Assembly: GCA_947455645.1 (NCBI GenBank)
Contig: CANGPA010000001.1
Location: 43,615 to 107,614, forward strand
From: Hyphomicrobiales bacterium
Lineage (GTDB): Bacteria; Pseudomonadota; Alphaproteobacteria; Rhizobiales; Beijerinckiaceae
Direction of reading: 5' to 3'
DNA length: 64,000 bases
Both the position numbers and the translations under genes were made by a program. Under the pieces are notes generated by a model. That model worked only from the letters and a program-made list of their open reading frames with translations, had not been told where the DNA came from and made no database searches. Below, one piece after another: positions 39,921 to 48,742 of the stretch (position 1 is its first letter; each line of letters opens with the position of its first letter).

Positions 39921-41216
39921 CTAGCCTTCGCCGGACAAGCGTTCGATGGATGCGCCGCAACGACCGAGTTTTTTCTCGAGCGCTTCAAAGCCGCGATCGA
40001 GATGATAGACGCGGTTAACGAGCGTGGTGCCTTCAGCGGCCAGTGCGGCAATGACCAGCGATACAGACGCGCGCAGATCGGTTGCCATGACGGGCGCGCC
40101 TTTCAGGCGGCTTTTGCCCTGCACATAGGCGATATCGCCATCAAGCCGAATTTGGGCGCCCAAGCGCGCTAATTCCTGAACATGCATGAAGCGATTTTCA
40201 AAGATCGTTTCATGAATTTTGGAAGGGCCGTGGGCGCGGGTCATCAGCGCCATGAATTGGGCCTGTAAATCGGTTGGAAAGCCGGGGAAGGGTGCTGTCG
40301 CGACATCGACGGGAAGAATGTCTCCGCCAGTCCTCATCACACGGATGCCGCCAGCTTCGGAAGTGATTGTGGTGCCTGATTGTACCAAAACATCAAGTGC
40401 CGCCTGGAGCAGATCGGGGCGGGCATTTTCGAGCAAGACATTTCCGCCTGTCATAGCGACAGCCATGGCATATGTCCCGGTTTCGATGCGATCGGGCAGA
40501 ACTGTGTGGTGTGCGCCATCAAGCCGTGCGACGCCCTCAATCACAATTTGCGCGGTGCCGGCGCCTTCAATCCGCGCGCCCATCTTTATCAGACACTCGG
40601 CGAGATCGGTGACTTCAGGCTCTTGAGCCGCATTGTCGATGATTGTCGTTCCATCCGCGAGACTTGCCGCCATGAGGGCAATATGCGTGCCGCCGACCGT
40701 GACTTTCGGAAAAACAATATGGCCACCTTTAAGCCCTTTTGGTGCTTTTGCCACAACGTAACCGGCATCGATTTCAATTTCGGCGCCGAGCTTCTCCAAT
40801 GCCATCAGCAAAAGATCAACCGGCCGCGTGCCGATGGCACAACCGCCGGGCAGAGACACGCGCGCTTCACCCATGCGCGCCAGCATCGGCGCGATGACCC
40901 AGAAGCTCGCGCGCATCCGCGAGACCAATTCATAAGGGGCCGTCGTGTCCACGATATCGCGCGCGGAAAGGGTAATCGTTTCGCCGCTTTCTTCCGATTG
41001 ACCGAGGCGCTTGCCGCTGATGGCGGCATCGACGCCATGATTGCCGAGGATGCGCATCAGCAAGCGCACATCGGAAAGTCGTGGGACATTATGCAGCGTG
41101 AGCGTTTCCCGCGTGAGAATGCTCGCGATCATCAAGGGGAGTGCGGCATTTTTCGCGCCTGAAATGGGAATGCTGCCTTCGAGCGGTTGTCCGCCGATAA
41201 TCCGAATGCGATCCAT
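39921..41216 (-). CDS. murA: UDP-N-acetylglucosamine 1-carboxyvinyltransferase
   Basis: 431 residues. The N-terminus [20 protein letters not shown] and the catalytic loop [14 protein letters not shown] (fosfomycin-reactive cysteine at about 122) are typical, as is the [12 protein letters not shown] segment in the C-terminal half. It starts peptidoglycan precursor synthesis by adding enolpyruvate from PEP to UDP-GlcNAc. First large gene of the murA-hisD cluster on the minus strand. Confidence 0.97.
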   Translation of the reverse strand: MDRIRIIGGQPLEGSIPISGAKNAALPLMIASILTRETLTLHNVPRLSDVRLLMRILGNHGVDAAISGKRLGQSEESGETITLSARDIVDTTAPYELVSRMRASFWVIAPMLARMGEARVSLPGGCAIGTRPVDLLLMALEKLGAEIEIDAGYVVAKAPKGLKGGHIVFPKVTVGGTHIALMAASLADGTTIIDNAAQEPEVTDLAECLIKMGARIEGAGTAQIVIEGVARLDGAHHTVLPDRIETGTYAMAVAMTGGNVLLENARPDLLQAALDVLVQSGTTITSEAGGIRVMRTGGDILPVDVATAPFPGFPTDLQAQFMALMTRAHGPSKIHETIFENRFMHVQELARLGAQIRLDGDIAYVQGKSRLKGAPVMATDLRASVSLVIAALAAEGTTLVNRVYHLDRGFEALEKKLGRCGASIERLSGEG

Positions 41217-41225
41217 AAAACTCGT

Positions 41226-41411
41226 TCACTTTCCGCTGGTTTCAGGCGTCTCAAGCGGCATGATGTCCGCCGGTAGAGCCGGATTCTCCGGCTGGACGGC
41301 CGAAGTGTCAGGAGCCTTGCGGCCGCGCGCTTGCGCCTTGCGGCGCTTGAGATTCTCCCTCAAAGCGGCGGCTGCCGCATTAAATCGAGGGTGTTTGTGG
41401 CTTTTTTCCAT
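41226..41411 (-). CDS. small basic alphaproteobacterial protein upstream of murA
   Basis: 61 residues from ATG 41411 (MEKSHKHPRFNAAAAALR); an in-frame start at 41477 adds 22 residues. The core NAAAAALRENLKRRKAQARGR is a pattern I associate with small uncharacterised proteins next to murA in alphaproteobacteria. Strongly basic, no membrane helix. It ends 9 bp before murA, so it is probably the first gene of that operon. Function unknown. Confidence 0.65.
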   Translation of the reverse strand: MEKSHKHPRFNAAAAALRENLKRRKAQARGRKAPDTSAVQPENPALPADIMPLETPETSGK

Positions 41412-41738
41412 CTTTTCTGGCGATTTTCCGCTTAATCGACCGGTGAGGCCGCGCGATTTCCCAAAGCTATGGCGCACCGTCCCCGCGCGCCGACAATCGG
41501 GCTAGCCTCATCGCCGATCAGGCGAGTCTTGGCAAGAAGAAAGGGGCGGGAAGATTGGCAGCATTAAGATCAGGTGCAGGGAGGCAAGGAGGCAAGGAGG
41601 CAAGGAGGCAAGGAGGCAGGGAGGCAGGGAGGCAGGGAGGCAGGGAGGCCAAGGAGATCGCGGGTCGCCGCGACCGCTTGCCTCGATGGGTCCCCTGTGG
41701 CATACCCGCCGCCTTCTAGATGCAATCCGCGCATCGTC
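41412..41738. other. intergenic region between murA unit and tRNA-Thr with 8-bp tandem repeats
   Basis: No gene supported. It holds the promoter side of the murA cluster, a GC-rich tandem octamer array (listed separately) and the leader of the tRNA gene. A frame on the minus strand reads PPCLLASL repeats only because of the array. Confidence 0.6.
41581..41644. repeat. tandem octamer array (VNTR), 8 units
   Basis: Four copies of GAGGCAAG followed by four copies of GAGGCAGG, with partial units at both ends. The two sub-types are each homogeneous, as expected from slippage or unequal exchange. About 95 bp upstream of tRNA-Thr. Confidence 0.9.
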
Positions 41739-41814
<76 letters not shown>

Positions 41815-41881
41815 CAGAAAGCCTTGCTAACGCTCGTCTTTCCGCCAGTAGAGCATCAAAGACCAACGTCGTTTTTCTCAC

Positions 41882-41900
41882 CCTGACACAACTGTGACAC
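41882..41900 (+). promoter_or_regulatory. paired TGACAC repeats near left end (possible integrase arm site)
   Basis: CCTGACACAACTGTGACAC: two TGACAC copies 11 bp apart, one helical turn, 17 bp upstream of the integrase start. The same pattern, CCTGACACAA-NN-GTGACAC, recurs at the right end (49946). Such paired repeats fit arm-type binding sites of a tyrosine integrase or its directionality factor. Confidence 0.5.
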
Positions 41901-41916
41901 AACGGGATCAAACGAC

Positions 41917-42924
41917 ATGGCTTCTATCCGTAAACGACTTTCCAAATGGCAGGCGCAAGTTCGCCGCAAAGGGTTCCCTGCCCAGATAAAATCATTTGCC
42001 AAAAGAGAAGATGCTGTCCGGTGGGCGAGGCAGCAGGAATTGTCGTTGGATCTGGGCGCAATCGACCAAAGCTCGAAATTCAAAGACGTTACCTTGGCGA
42101 CATTACTGGACCGGTACCAGTCAGAAATAACGCCAACTAAACGATCTTGCATTTCTCAGACGTTTCACATCCGACAGATTAAACGCCATTTCATTTCCAA
42201 AATTCCCGTTTTGAAGATTAAATCGGAGCAGATTGCGCGATTTCGAGACGATCGCCTGTCGGAAGTGAGCCAAGCGACGGTCCGGAAAGAATTAATTTTG
42301 TTGGGTTGTATATTTGGTCTTGCAATCCGTGAGTGGGGCTTTGACCGACTTGATAATCCGGTTCGTATCGTTAAAAAACCACCAAATGGAAGGGCTAGGG
42401 ACCGAAGGCTCTGTGCTGATGAAATGGCGCGCTTCTTGGCTGTGCTACAGCAAAGCCGTAATCCAATTTTTACCGCAGTAGTTTTGTTTGCGAAGGAAAC
42501 AGGCATGCGGCGAAGTGAAATACTCAGCCTGCGTTGGGGCGGTGTAAATCTTTCCGATAAGACGGCTTTCTTGCCGATCACTAAAAATGGATTGTCTAGA
42601 CGCGTTCCTCTCAGCCCAATGGCTATTGAGATTATTGATAAAATTAAACCTAAAAATATTAAGGACTGTACCAATAATCTTATTTTTATGATAGAAGCCA
42701 ATGCAGTACAGCTTGGATTTGAAAGAATACGCCGTCGCGCAAATATCGCCAATTTCCGTTTTCATGACTTACGACATGAAGCGATATCTCGTTTTTTTGA
42801 AATTGGACTGTCTATTGCTGAAGTTTCAATGATCAGCGGCCATAAAGATCCCCGGATGCTTTTTCGTTACACTCATCTCAAGCCAGAAAATATAGCGGAA
42901 AAATTACGACTCATAGGCAAATAA
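41917..42924 (+). CDS. int: tyrosine-type site-specific integrase
   Basis: 335 residues. The N-terminal part (MASIRKRLSKWQAQVRRKG) resembles the arm-binding domain of tRNA-island integrases; a core SAM-like domain follows (residues about 60-150). Catalytic residues: R198 in TGMRRSEIL, H283 and R286 in HDLRHEA, H309 in SGHKDP and nucleophile Y318 in LFRYTHL. It catalyses recombination between the tRNA-Thr attachment sites. It begins 103 bp after the tRNA end, reading into the island. Confidence 0.93.
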   Translation: MASIRKRLSKWQAQVRRKGFPAQIKSFAKREDAVRWARQQELSLDLGAIDQSSKFKDVTLATLLDRYQSEITPTKRSCISQTFHIRQIKRHFISKIPVLKIKSEQIARFRDDRLSEVSQATVRKELILLGCIFGLAIREWGFDRLDNPVRIVKKPPNGRARDRRLCADEMARFLAVLQQSRNPIFTAVVLFAKETGMRRSEILSLRWGGVNLSDKTAFLPITKNGLSRRVPLSPMAIEIIDKIKPKNIKDCTNNLIFMIEANAVQLGFERIRRRANIANFRFHDLRHEAISRFFEIGLSIAEVSMISGHKDPRMLFRYTHLKPENIAEKLRLIGK

Positions 42925-42984
42925 AATTTTTCTTATTATATTTTTTGACATTCGTGATGCTCTTATATTTTAAGGTATCGTCAA

Positions 42985-43476
42985 ATGACCAAAAATCGTC
43001 GTGCAACATCTAAGGCCCATTCCGATTTAGCGCTGAATCAATATCGATTACGTGTAATAGCGATGTTTCTGGAAGATAATATTCCACTTCCCCAATCAGA
43101 ATCCCAATTTTTGATCACTTCTCTGCGATTAATTGGTGAAGGTCATGACGCGAACGATGTGCTTAAGGTTAAACTCAAACCGGGTGAACGCAAATATATG
43201 AATGAATTACACCCATTAGAACGGCGGCAGTTAGCGATGTCATGGATCGTTGCGGCGATGCGTCCAGAGTCGGAAGGGGGATTAGGACTATCATTAGAGG
43301 ATGCTTTAGAACAAGCTGCAGTACATCATTCGAAAGAAGCAAATTTTGGATTTACCGCGGAAACATTGTTGCATTATTGGAATAATTTTCCCGAACAACG
43401 AACTGCATCATTTTCGCCACCGTTGAGCAGTGAACCCATCCGACGTGAAAAAGGTCCTCGCCAAAAGGAGAACTGA
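42985..43476 (+). CDS. hypothetical protein downstream of integrase
   Basis: 163 residues, mostly helical by composition, with no membrane helix. Sequences such as LKPGERKYMNELHPLERRQLAMSW are not recognised. It follows the integrase by 60 bp and could be its partner, such as a recombination directionality factor, but no helix-turn-helix of the usual Xis type is evident. The tail (RREKGPRQKEN) is basic. Confidence 0.55.
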   Translation: MTKNRRATSKAHSDLALNQYRLRVIAMFLEDNIPLPQSESQFLITSLRLIGEGHDANDVLKVKLKPGERKYMNELHPLERRQLAMSWIVAAMRPESEGGLGLSLEDALEQAAVHHSKEANFGFTAETLLHYWNNFPEQRTASFSPPLSSEPIRREKGPRQKEN

Positions 43477-44216
43477 AATCAGCATTTGGGTTCTGTGACA
43501 TTCCCCTATGACCTGCATAGTAATGGGTCTGTCTGAAGTTGAGTGGTGATTTGAGTGGTCAAGTCCACTGCCCAATGCGAGAGAGTTGCCCGGCTTTATG
43601 CCGATTGAGTAGCAAATAGGTTTGGGTAGGTTTAGCGACTGTCCCCAAACGGTTTGCGCCATTTTCAGACGGCTCTCGTAATATGGTGCTTACCCGATCA
43701 GTCGCTAGGGGTTCTACTGGTCCCTATTCCAAAACCACGATCCAACAGGTTCCCAAACCTGACCATAAAATTGGTATGCACCGCCGGTTTTTCACGCTTC
43801 AAGCGGCTTCCGACGGCCCGACTGCCCGAACTGGGGTTGAGGGACAACTAGGACAAACGATACCCCTCCGAAGGCGGCCACGGCATGTGGTGGGGGGAGC
43901 GGCTGGCCCCCGATACCGGGCATCCTAGCTATACGGTGCTGAAAACAGTTCCTCCACTTCGCCACCTCCAAAAGGGCGGGGGGGAGTAAGCGGAAGCCGG
44001 TTGTATTCTAATTTTACAGAAAAATCATGTAAAATATAGGTTAAGATTAGATTAACGGGACAGGCTTATCGTTAACCGCTTCAGGCCACGCGCAGGAAGG
44101 CCACTGCGAGGCAAGAGGATCCATATATCGCTGACCTACGGAACTTGCTGAAACGGTCTGTATAATATCCTAATTACATTGTGGCATAACAGCATTTTAA
44201 ACTTTAAATTTATCAC
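43477..44216. other. 740-bp region of island without clear genes
   Basis: Short frames exist here but have biased, low-complexity or repetitive composition and no family resemblance. The first 500 bp are less AT-rich than the rest of the island and may be a remnant of a former gene; the end (about 43990-44210) is AT-rich and could hold the promoter of the lipoprotein gene's neighbours. Nothing further is supported. Confidence 0.5.
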
Positions 44217-44510
44217 TTAATATGGTCGCACCCTGACACAGTTATTATAAGAAGTGCATGAGTTAGGATCCATCATGCTAAGGCCCTGCTGCATTAGTGC
44301 TTGCCGCCTAGCCGCGTCCGCAGCTAATAAACCTTGGTCTGCCTGTTGAAGGCAGTTAGAATACGCGTCCGTACCGGGTTTAAACCCATACATAGAACAT
44401 TGATTTTGTGCAGCTGAAAAAATTCTCGCTCTGTTTTCAGCCTGTGTTTGACACCCTGCCAAGACCAGAACAATAGGTAGTAGTATTAAGTATCTATATT
44501 TATTCATCAT
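44217..44510 (-). CDS. small lipoprotein
   Basis: 97 residues. The signal peptide MMNKYRYLILLPIVLVLAGC ends in a lipobox (LAGC), so a lipid-modified cysteine at residue 20. The mature part has CSMYGFKPGTDAYSNCLQQAD, a pattern I associate with small uncharacterised lipoproteins of alphaproteobacteria, with two cysteines that may pair. The C-terminus has CTSYNNC. Function unknown. On the minus strand, in the opposite direction to the integrase. Confidence 0.75.
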   Translation of the reverse strand: MMNKYRYLILLPIVLVLAGCQTQAENRARIFSAAQNQCSMYGFKPGTDAYSNCLQQADQGLLAADAARRQALMQQGLSMMDPNSCTSYNNCVRVRPY

Positions 44511-44579
44511 ATTTTATCCCCCCTCCTGAAGGCTCCAATTTTGCAGAACGAAGATTAAATTTCAACAGGGTATAAAGAT

Positions 44580-45191
44580 TTAAGAACGCCTTTGGTTACC
44601 CTCATTTGCAATTGGCTGTTCCCGTGCGTTTTCATTAGCCTTCTGGCGCAAAAAAGATAAGTCCTTCGTAAATGCGCGGTGACCATTGTCCTGAAGGTTA
44701 AGGGGAAAATTAAACTGCTTAAGCATATTTTGTTCTACATGCCACGGTTCCGGATGGACTATCCAGCTCACGAAAGCATGTTCCTCCATCCAGCTATCAA
44801 GCCATTGCTCCCCTAGATGGGTAAAAGTCATTCGTTTACCGCTTCCTACCCGCCTCAAAGGAAAGCCACTGTCATGCTCTAGAAGGACGCCAAGAGTGCG
44901 TCTGAGCGTAGACCCTTCAGCATTACCCTTAAAGTGTGTCCTAACCCGTTTACGAAGGTTCTGAGGGCTACTTACGCTTCCCGGTGATATGCCTACATAA
45001 AGCGCTGTAAGGCCGTTGAATTGAATGCAGCCATTGGCAGGGACTATTTCAGGGATTGTCTTAAAAAACCAGATATATACCCCCGGTTGGGCGGGTATGG
45101 GGCAATCCTTCAAAAGTACGTCTGACCTAGAATAGACTGCCTTCGGATTTAGTAGCCTTTTGACTAGCTTATTATCGTCATCGTTTTCCAC
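44580..45191 (-). CDS. GIY-YIG-like nuclease domain protein
   Basis: 203 residues. The core PGVYIWFFKT (GIY counterpart), LYVGISPGS (YIG counterpart), LRKRVRTHFKG with the conserved arginine, and the later EQNMLKQFNFPLNLQDN with the glutamate and asparagine match the order of GIY-YIG nucleases. Such domains cut DNA in restriction, repair or mobile-element endonucleases. No second domain is obvious. It is upstream of the lipoprotein gene on the same strand, and a perfect hairpin lies about 58 bp before its start. Confidence 0.72.
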   Translation of the reverse strand: MENDDDNKLVKRLLNPKAVYSRSDVLLKDCPIPAQPGVYIWFFKTIPEIVPANGCIQFNGLTALYVGISPGSVSSPQNLRKRVRTHFKGNAEGSTLRRTLGVLLEHDSGFPLRRVGSGKRMTFTHLGEQWLDSWMEEHAFVSWIVHPEPWHVEQNMLKQFNFPLNLQDNGHRAFTKDLSFLRQKANENAREQPIANEGNQRRS

Positions 45192-45551
45192 AGCGTACCC
45201 AGCATAAAGTAATTATTAAAGGTACTATTTCTGACAGAAAATAAGAAAGCCAATAAAGTCATCCAAATTGTCACTTTATTGGCACGGTTTGGTTAGGCCG
45301 CTCTCCTGAAAATTCAATAAATTGCTATAAAATGTCAATTTAGTTGCATGAGCCGGATTGACCTGTCTGCCCACTGGATGGTAATTCATCGGTTATTACG
45401 CGCGTGAGGCCAAAATTATCTCAATTTCCATGTTCCTGATTAGTCTAGAGCATCCAATTTTCAGAGAAAATGTTGCTCATTGAACGTGCTGAAGCTTTGG
45501 CTAATGTTGTTAATTAATTGCTAATTTGGTTAATCCTTAAAAAGGGGAAAT
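45192..45551. other. intergenic region with an 11-bp perfect hairpin
   Basis: AT-rich region between divergent GIY-YIG-like and lipoprotein genes. It contains a perfect inverted repeat (45249-45283, listed separately) and AT-rich promoter-like stretches. No gene supported. Confidence 0.5.
45249..45283. repeat. perfect 11-bp inverted repeat upstream of GIY-YIG gene
   Basis: GCCAATAAAGT, 13-bp loop CATCCAAATTGTC, ACTTTATTGGC. The left arm and loop have a diverged relative at 47031-47057 (shared TCATCCAAATTGT and GAAAG-CAAT context). Candidate operator for a regulator or mRNA hairpin. Confidence 0.55.
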
Positions 45552-45809
45552 ATGGAAAAGCCAACTATATCATTTGCAATTATGTCATTCAGCCTTTTGG
45601 TCGTGTCAGGCTGCAATCACGCAAATCAGAATACTTATTCTGCTGCATCCCACCCCCCAGTTAGTTCAAAACAGGCTGAGATTCTGCAAATTTGTAACTC
45701 CATATATGGCGGCCATATGCTATCAGGGGGCGATTTTGGTTCAAATATGGCACAGGCTAATACCGCTCGTGCAGATTGCATGATTAAAGCCGGATACTAC
45801 AAAGATTGA
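45552..45809 (+). CDS. small lipoprotein
   Basis: 85 residues. The signal sequence ends in VVSGC (lipobox cysteine about residue 21), followed by a Gln/Ser-rich linker and a short domain with CNSIYGGHM and ADCMIKAGYYKD holding two cysteines. No family recognised. It resembles the other island lipoprotein in size and in pairing a short mature domain with two cysteines. Confidence 0.7.
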   Translation: MEKPTISFAIMSFSLLVVSGCNHANQNTYSAASHPPVSSKQAEILQICNSIYGGHMLSGGDFGSNMAQANTARADCMIKAGYYKD

Positions 45810-45883
45810 CGGTTGACCTAACTTGACACTGATTAGCTTCTGTATCACAAGTAACAACGTTGGTAGTTACAAAGGATACGGTC

Positions 45884-46561
45884 ATGGCAGAGGGGAAGTT
45901 CATTGCCTATTACCGTGTATCTACTGCGCGTCAGGGTGATTCACGTCTTGGCTTGGAAGCACAGCAAAAGGCGGTGCGGGATTACCTGAACGGTGGCAAC
46001 TGGGAATTAATTCAAGAAGTTACGGAAGTGGAGAGCGGCAGAAAGGCTGACCGCCCACAATTAACGGAAGCGCTGCGGCTGTGCAGGGTTTACAACGCTA
46101 CCCTAATAATTGCCCGTCTGGACCGTCTGGCAAGAAACGCTCATTTCCTTCTTGGCTTACAAGAAGCAGGGGTGGATTTTAAAGCCGTTGATATGCCCAA
46201 TGCTACGCCTGTTGTGGTGGGCATGATGGCGCTAATGGCCCAAGACTATGCCCAATCAGTTTCCAGTAACACAAAGGCTGCTTTGGCGGCTGCAAAGGCT
46301 AAGGGAACAAAACTAGGCGGTATGCGGGAGGGTGGACTGGGGACTCCTGAGCAGCGTCTGGTTGGCCAACAACGTTCAATCCTAACACGACGACATAAGG
46401 CTGAATCGTTCGCCGCTGATTTACGGCCAATGATCACGGAAATGAGTCAGGCTGAAATGTCTTTCCGCAGTATTGCCGCTAATCTGAACGCCAAGAATAT
46501 CAAAACTGCACGGGGGATGAAATGGACGGCTGCAGCGGTTCAAAGAATTTTAAAGCAATAG
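45884..46561 (+). CDS. small serine recombinase (resolvase family)
   Basis: 225 residues from ATG 45884 (MAEGKFIAYYRVSTARQG). The catalytic serine is S13 in AYYRVST; the resolvase Arg motif ARLDRLARN follows at about residues 80-90. The C-terminal part SFRSIAANLNAKNIKTARG with TAAAVQRILKQ is the helix-turn-helix/recombinase domain. Such enzymes invert or excise DNA by double-strand cleavage. It is a second recombination system in the island. Confidence 0.9.
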   Translation: MAEGKFIAYYRVSTARQGDSRLGLEAQQKAVRDYLNGGNWELIQEVTEVESGRKADRPQLTEALRLCRVYNATLIIARLDRLARNAHFLLGLQEAGVDFKAVDMPNATPVVVGMMALMAQDYAQSVSSNTKAALAAAKAKGTKLGGMREGGLGTPEQRLVGQQRSILTRRHKAESFAADLRPMITEMSQAEMSFRSIAANLNAKNIKTARGMKWTAAAVQRILKQ

Positions 46562-46567
46562 TCAAAA

Positions 46568-46708
46568 CTAATGAATGTTTCTAAGGAGTAAGAAAATCAG
46601 AAGAGCAGCTATTCCTAAAAAAATAAAGATTGCGGCCCGAAAAACTTCATCAATAATTGCCCAATAAATAAGCCCAATTATTATGGCGCATCCAATTAAA
46701 AAATGCAC
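46568..46708 (-). CDS. 46-residue two-helix membrane protein
   Basis: Minus-strand frame from GTG 46708 to TAG 46568, with an AGGTGG ribosome binding site 5 bases before the GTG. It encodes HFLIGCAIIIGLIYWAI, a short charged turn (DEVFRA), and a second hydrophobic helix ending in LLLRNIH. It is too small for usual gene callers. It could be a holin-like or toxin-like peptide, or a chance hydrophobic frame in AT-rich DNA. Confidence 0.45.
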   Translation of the reverse strand: MHFLIGCAIIIGLIYWAIIDEVFRAAIFIFLGIAALLIFLLLRNIH

Positions 46709-46717
46709 AGTATCCAC

Positions 46718-47535
46718 CTATAAAACACATAGCTTCTAAGTAGGACTAACATAGGGTCTGTTGACGTACTAGCGGTTTAGGAAAGTAGATCATTCGTCGT
46801 CTGAGTATGCGGCGGCCTGTTGTTGTATCTTACTAGTCTGATAGACTGCAGTGTTGCATACAGTTATTCTATGGTCGTGCTAAATAGTATAGCCATGCTT
46901 GACGTAGGTTTCATAAACGCACTCCATTTTTGCCCATAGCACAATTCAGCAAAATAAAGGTTCGACGTCTATCTCTAAATTCCAAACAAATTGAAGATAA
47001 TTTTAACATTCTTTCATATTCTAGCCGTGGGAAAGGCAATTAAAATCATCCAAATTGTAATTATTTTGAACTGTTAACTTAAGGCGCCGTCAGGTTAAGA
47101 GCGGGAAACGCTCAGAATGTCAGCAGTTAGCTAAGGCCCTAGGGCTATGCCAACTGAACATAGCAAAGCTTGTTATTGCCAAGTTGAATCGCTTTCAAAA
47201 AATATGTCGTCCCGAAATACAAGTCATTGAAATTAATGATATTTGTCACAATCCAAACCTTGGCTAGTTAAAGCATTAGGGCAGGAAGCGGGTAAATTAC
47301 CGGCTCATTCCGCACGAGCGCCATCGACGCGAGCCTGAAACCCAAGCTTACGTAACCCGAATGGATCTGAAAACGCCTTGAATCGGCTTAGCTTATAATA
47401 TATATTATTCAAATCTGATAATCAACTAGTTTGGCGTGTAACGGTAGGTGCAAACGGCAAAGAATACTGAATTGAAATCGTTGGATTGAGAGCCAGCAGC
47501 CTTAAAATTTTAGTTCTTTTTCGTCAGGTAAAAAA
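46718..47535. other. 800-bp AT-rich region without a clear gene
   Basis: No coding frame of reasonable composition. It contains a short hairpin GAGCG-GGAAA-CGCTC (47099-47113), a palindrome GCCCTAGGGC just after, a relative of the 45249 hairpin sequence at 47031-47057, and a GGTAAATTACC palindrome (about 47291). It may hold promoters, a small RNA or replication-like features. Confidence 0.4.
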
Positions 47536-48054
47536 ATGAGAAATACATGTAAAGTTGTGTTGTTTATTTTTTTGATTCTTAGTCAGATTCACAATTTTGC
47601 AAGCGCCCAAGAAGCTGCATTATCAGTCTTAGATTCAAATAACGTGTACGTAGGCAAATATCTTAACCGCTATAGTGTGGCCATAAAAATTGGAGATATT
47701 TGGTACGCATCACAATATTGCTTTGCAATGGATGGAATTTCTAATGATGGTGATTCGTGTAGTCAGAGGTTGGTGATTGAATACACCACTGCAAATTGTA
47801 CAGGAACAAAATATATTTATGCATCTGGTCCTTTAATGCCAGAAATGATTACAATTGGTCAGCCACCATTGACAGCAAATGGTTATTATACGTCCGCTAT
47901 TTTCTATTATCCTCAGTTTCCATTTTCTCTTCAAATTATCCGGTCAGAGTCTATTAATGGCTACTGCGTTAATCCCGCTACACCCTTAACATACTATGTA
48001 GGTGTAATGAATTCTGTCACAATGACATTTACACCACCATTCACCGTGAATTAA
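47536..48054 (+). CDS. secreted protein of unknown function
   Basis: 172 residues with a clear signal peptide (NTCKVVLFIFLILSQIHNFASA, cut about residue 24). The mature protein is rich in Tyr, Thr and Ile with several cysteines (CFAMDG, CSQRLV, CTGTK, NGYC), suggesting a disulfide-stabilised beta fold in the periplasm or outside. No family recognised. Its stop is followed after 4 bp by the next secreted-protein gene; the two are probably co-transcribed. Confidence 0.7.
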   Translation: MRNTCKVVLFIFLILSQIHNFASAQEAALSVLDSNNVYVGKYLNRYSVAIKIGDIWYASQYCFAMDGISNDGDSCSQRLVIEYTTANCTGTKYIYASGPLMPEMITIGQPPLTANGYYTSAIFYYPQFPFSLQIIRSESINGYCVNPATPLTYYVGVMNSVTMTFTPPFTVN

Positions 48055-48058
48055 TAAA

Positions 48059-48424
48059 ATGAAATTTGTTAGACAAATAACTTTACCGATTTTAGCAATT
48101 ATTTTGATGCATAATTCTGTTTTGGCAGCATGCAATACAGCAGGATTAAATGGTGTTTGGACATTTATGAAAACTGATTCTGTTTGCAAAGTGACAATCA
48201 GTTCCGGGCAAATGCAGGGAACGTGTTCGGATAGAGCAACCATTACTGGAACTATCGCAGTGGCAGCTAATTGTTCTATCTCTGGAACTGTCACTAAAAA
48301 AACCAAGAAAATTTCTTTTATTGGCAGAACTGAAACTGCTGCAAGTGCAAGTTCCGCCACGATAAATTTCTTTGATGCCGTAAATGAAAGTGGCCTATGG
48401 TCAACCCGGGCCTTCAGGCAATAG
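48059..48424 (+). CDS. small secreted protein of unknown function
   Basis: 121 residues with signal peptide (KFVRQITLPILAIILMHNSVLA, mature from about residue 23, starting AACNTAGLNGVWTF). The mature domain is Thr/Ser-rich beta-type with cysteines in SVCKVT, GTCSDR and NCSISG, and an N-glycosylation-like look of small beta proteins. No family recognised. Similar in layout to the secreted protein just outside the island (50978-51397). Confidence 0.7.
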   Translation: MKFVRQITLPILAIILMHNSVLAACNTAGLNGVWTFMKTDSVCKVTISSGQMQGTCSDRATITGTIAVAANCSISGTVTKKTKKISFIGRTETAASASSATINFFDAVNESGLWSTRAFRQ

Positions 48425-48742
48425 AAATCGCATCAGTGCAAAACAGTGATATTCTACTTTAATAGACTGCTTCTATTGGTAGAAATAGACAATGTGTAAG
48501 TAAATCTGTAGCATTGTCGCAATCCTGACATTTTGTCGCTATGCCCTAGGGGCAGGCCCCGGGCAAATTAGAATACCTTTTCGCGCGCGTGTGAACGCAG
48601 CGAGTGCATCAAATACGCATCGAATTTAAACATCGTAGGTGTGAAAAGATTCAAATCATCACAATTTCATCTTGTCTAATACTAAGGTTATGCAAAACTG
48701 ATAACAGTAAGGCTATAAAGGTAAATCAACGGAATATGTTAC
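48425..48742. other. intergenic region with GC-rich hairpin
   Basis: AT-rich, but at 48543-48564 a GC-rich self-complementary stretch GCCCTAGGGGCAGGCCCCGGGC stands out (written as 20 or fewer in halves: GCCCTAGGGGC and GGCCCCGGGC). It may terminate the upstream pair of genes. The S74 gene's ribosome binding site is weak. Confidence 0.45.

Noticed and set aside
41577..41650. Possible CRISPR array
   Set aside because: Units are 8 bp with no spacers and no cas genes; it is a simple tandem repeat.
43654..43928. Two overlapping plus-strand frames in the island
   Set aside because: Skewed composition, no start context, no family likeness; probably decayed sequence.
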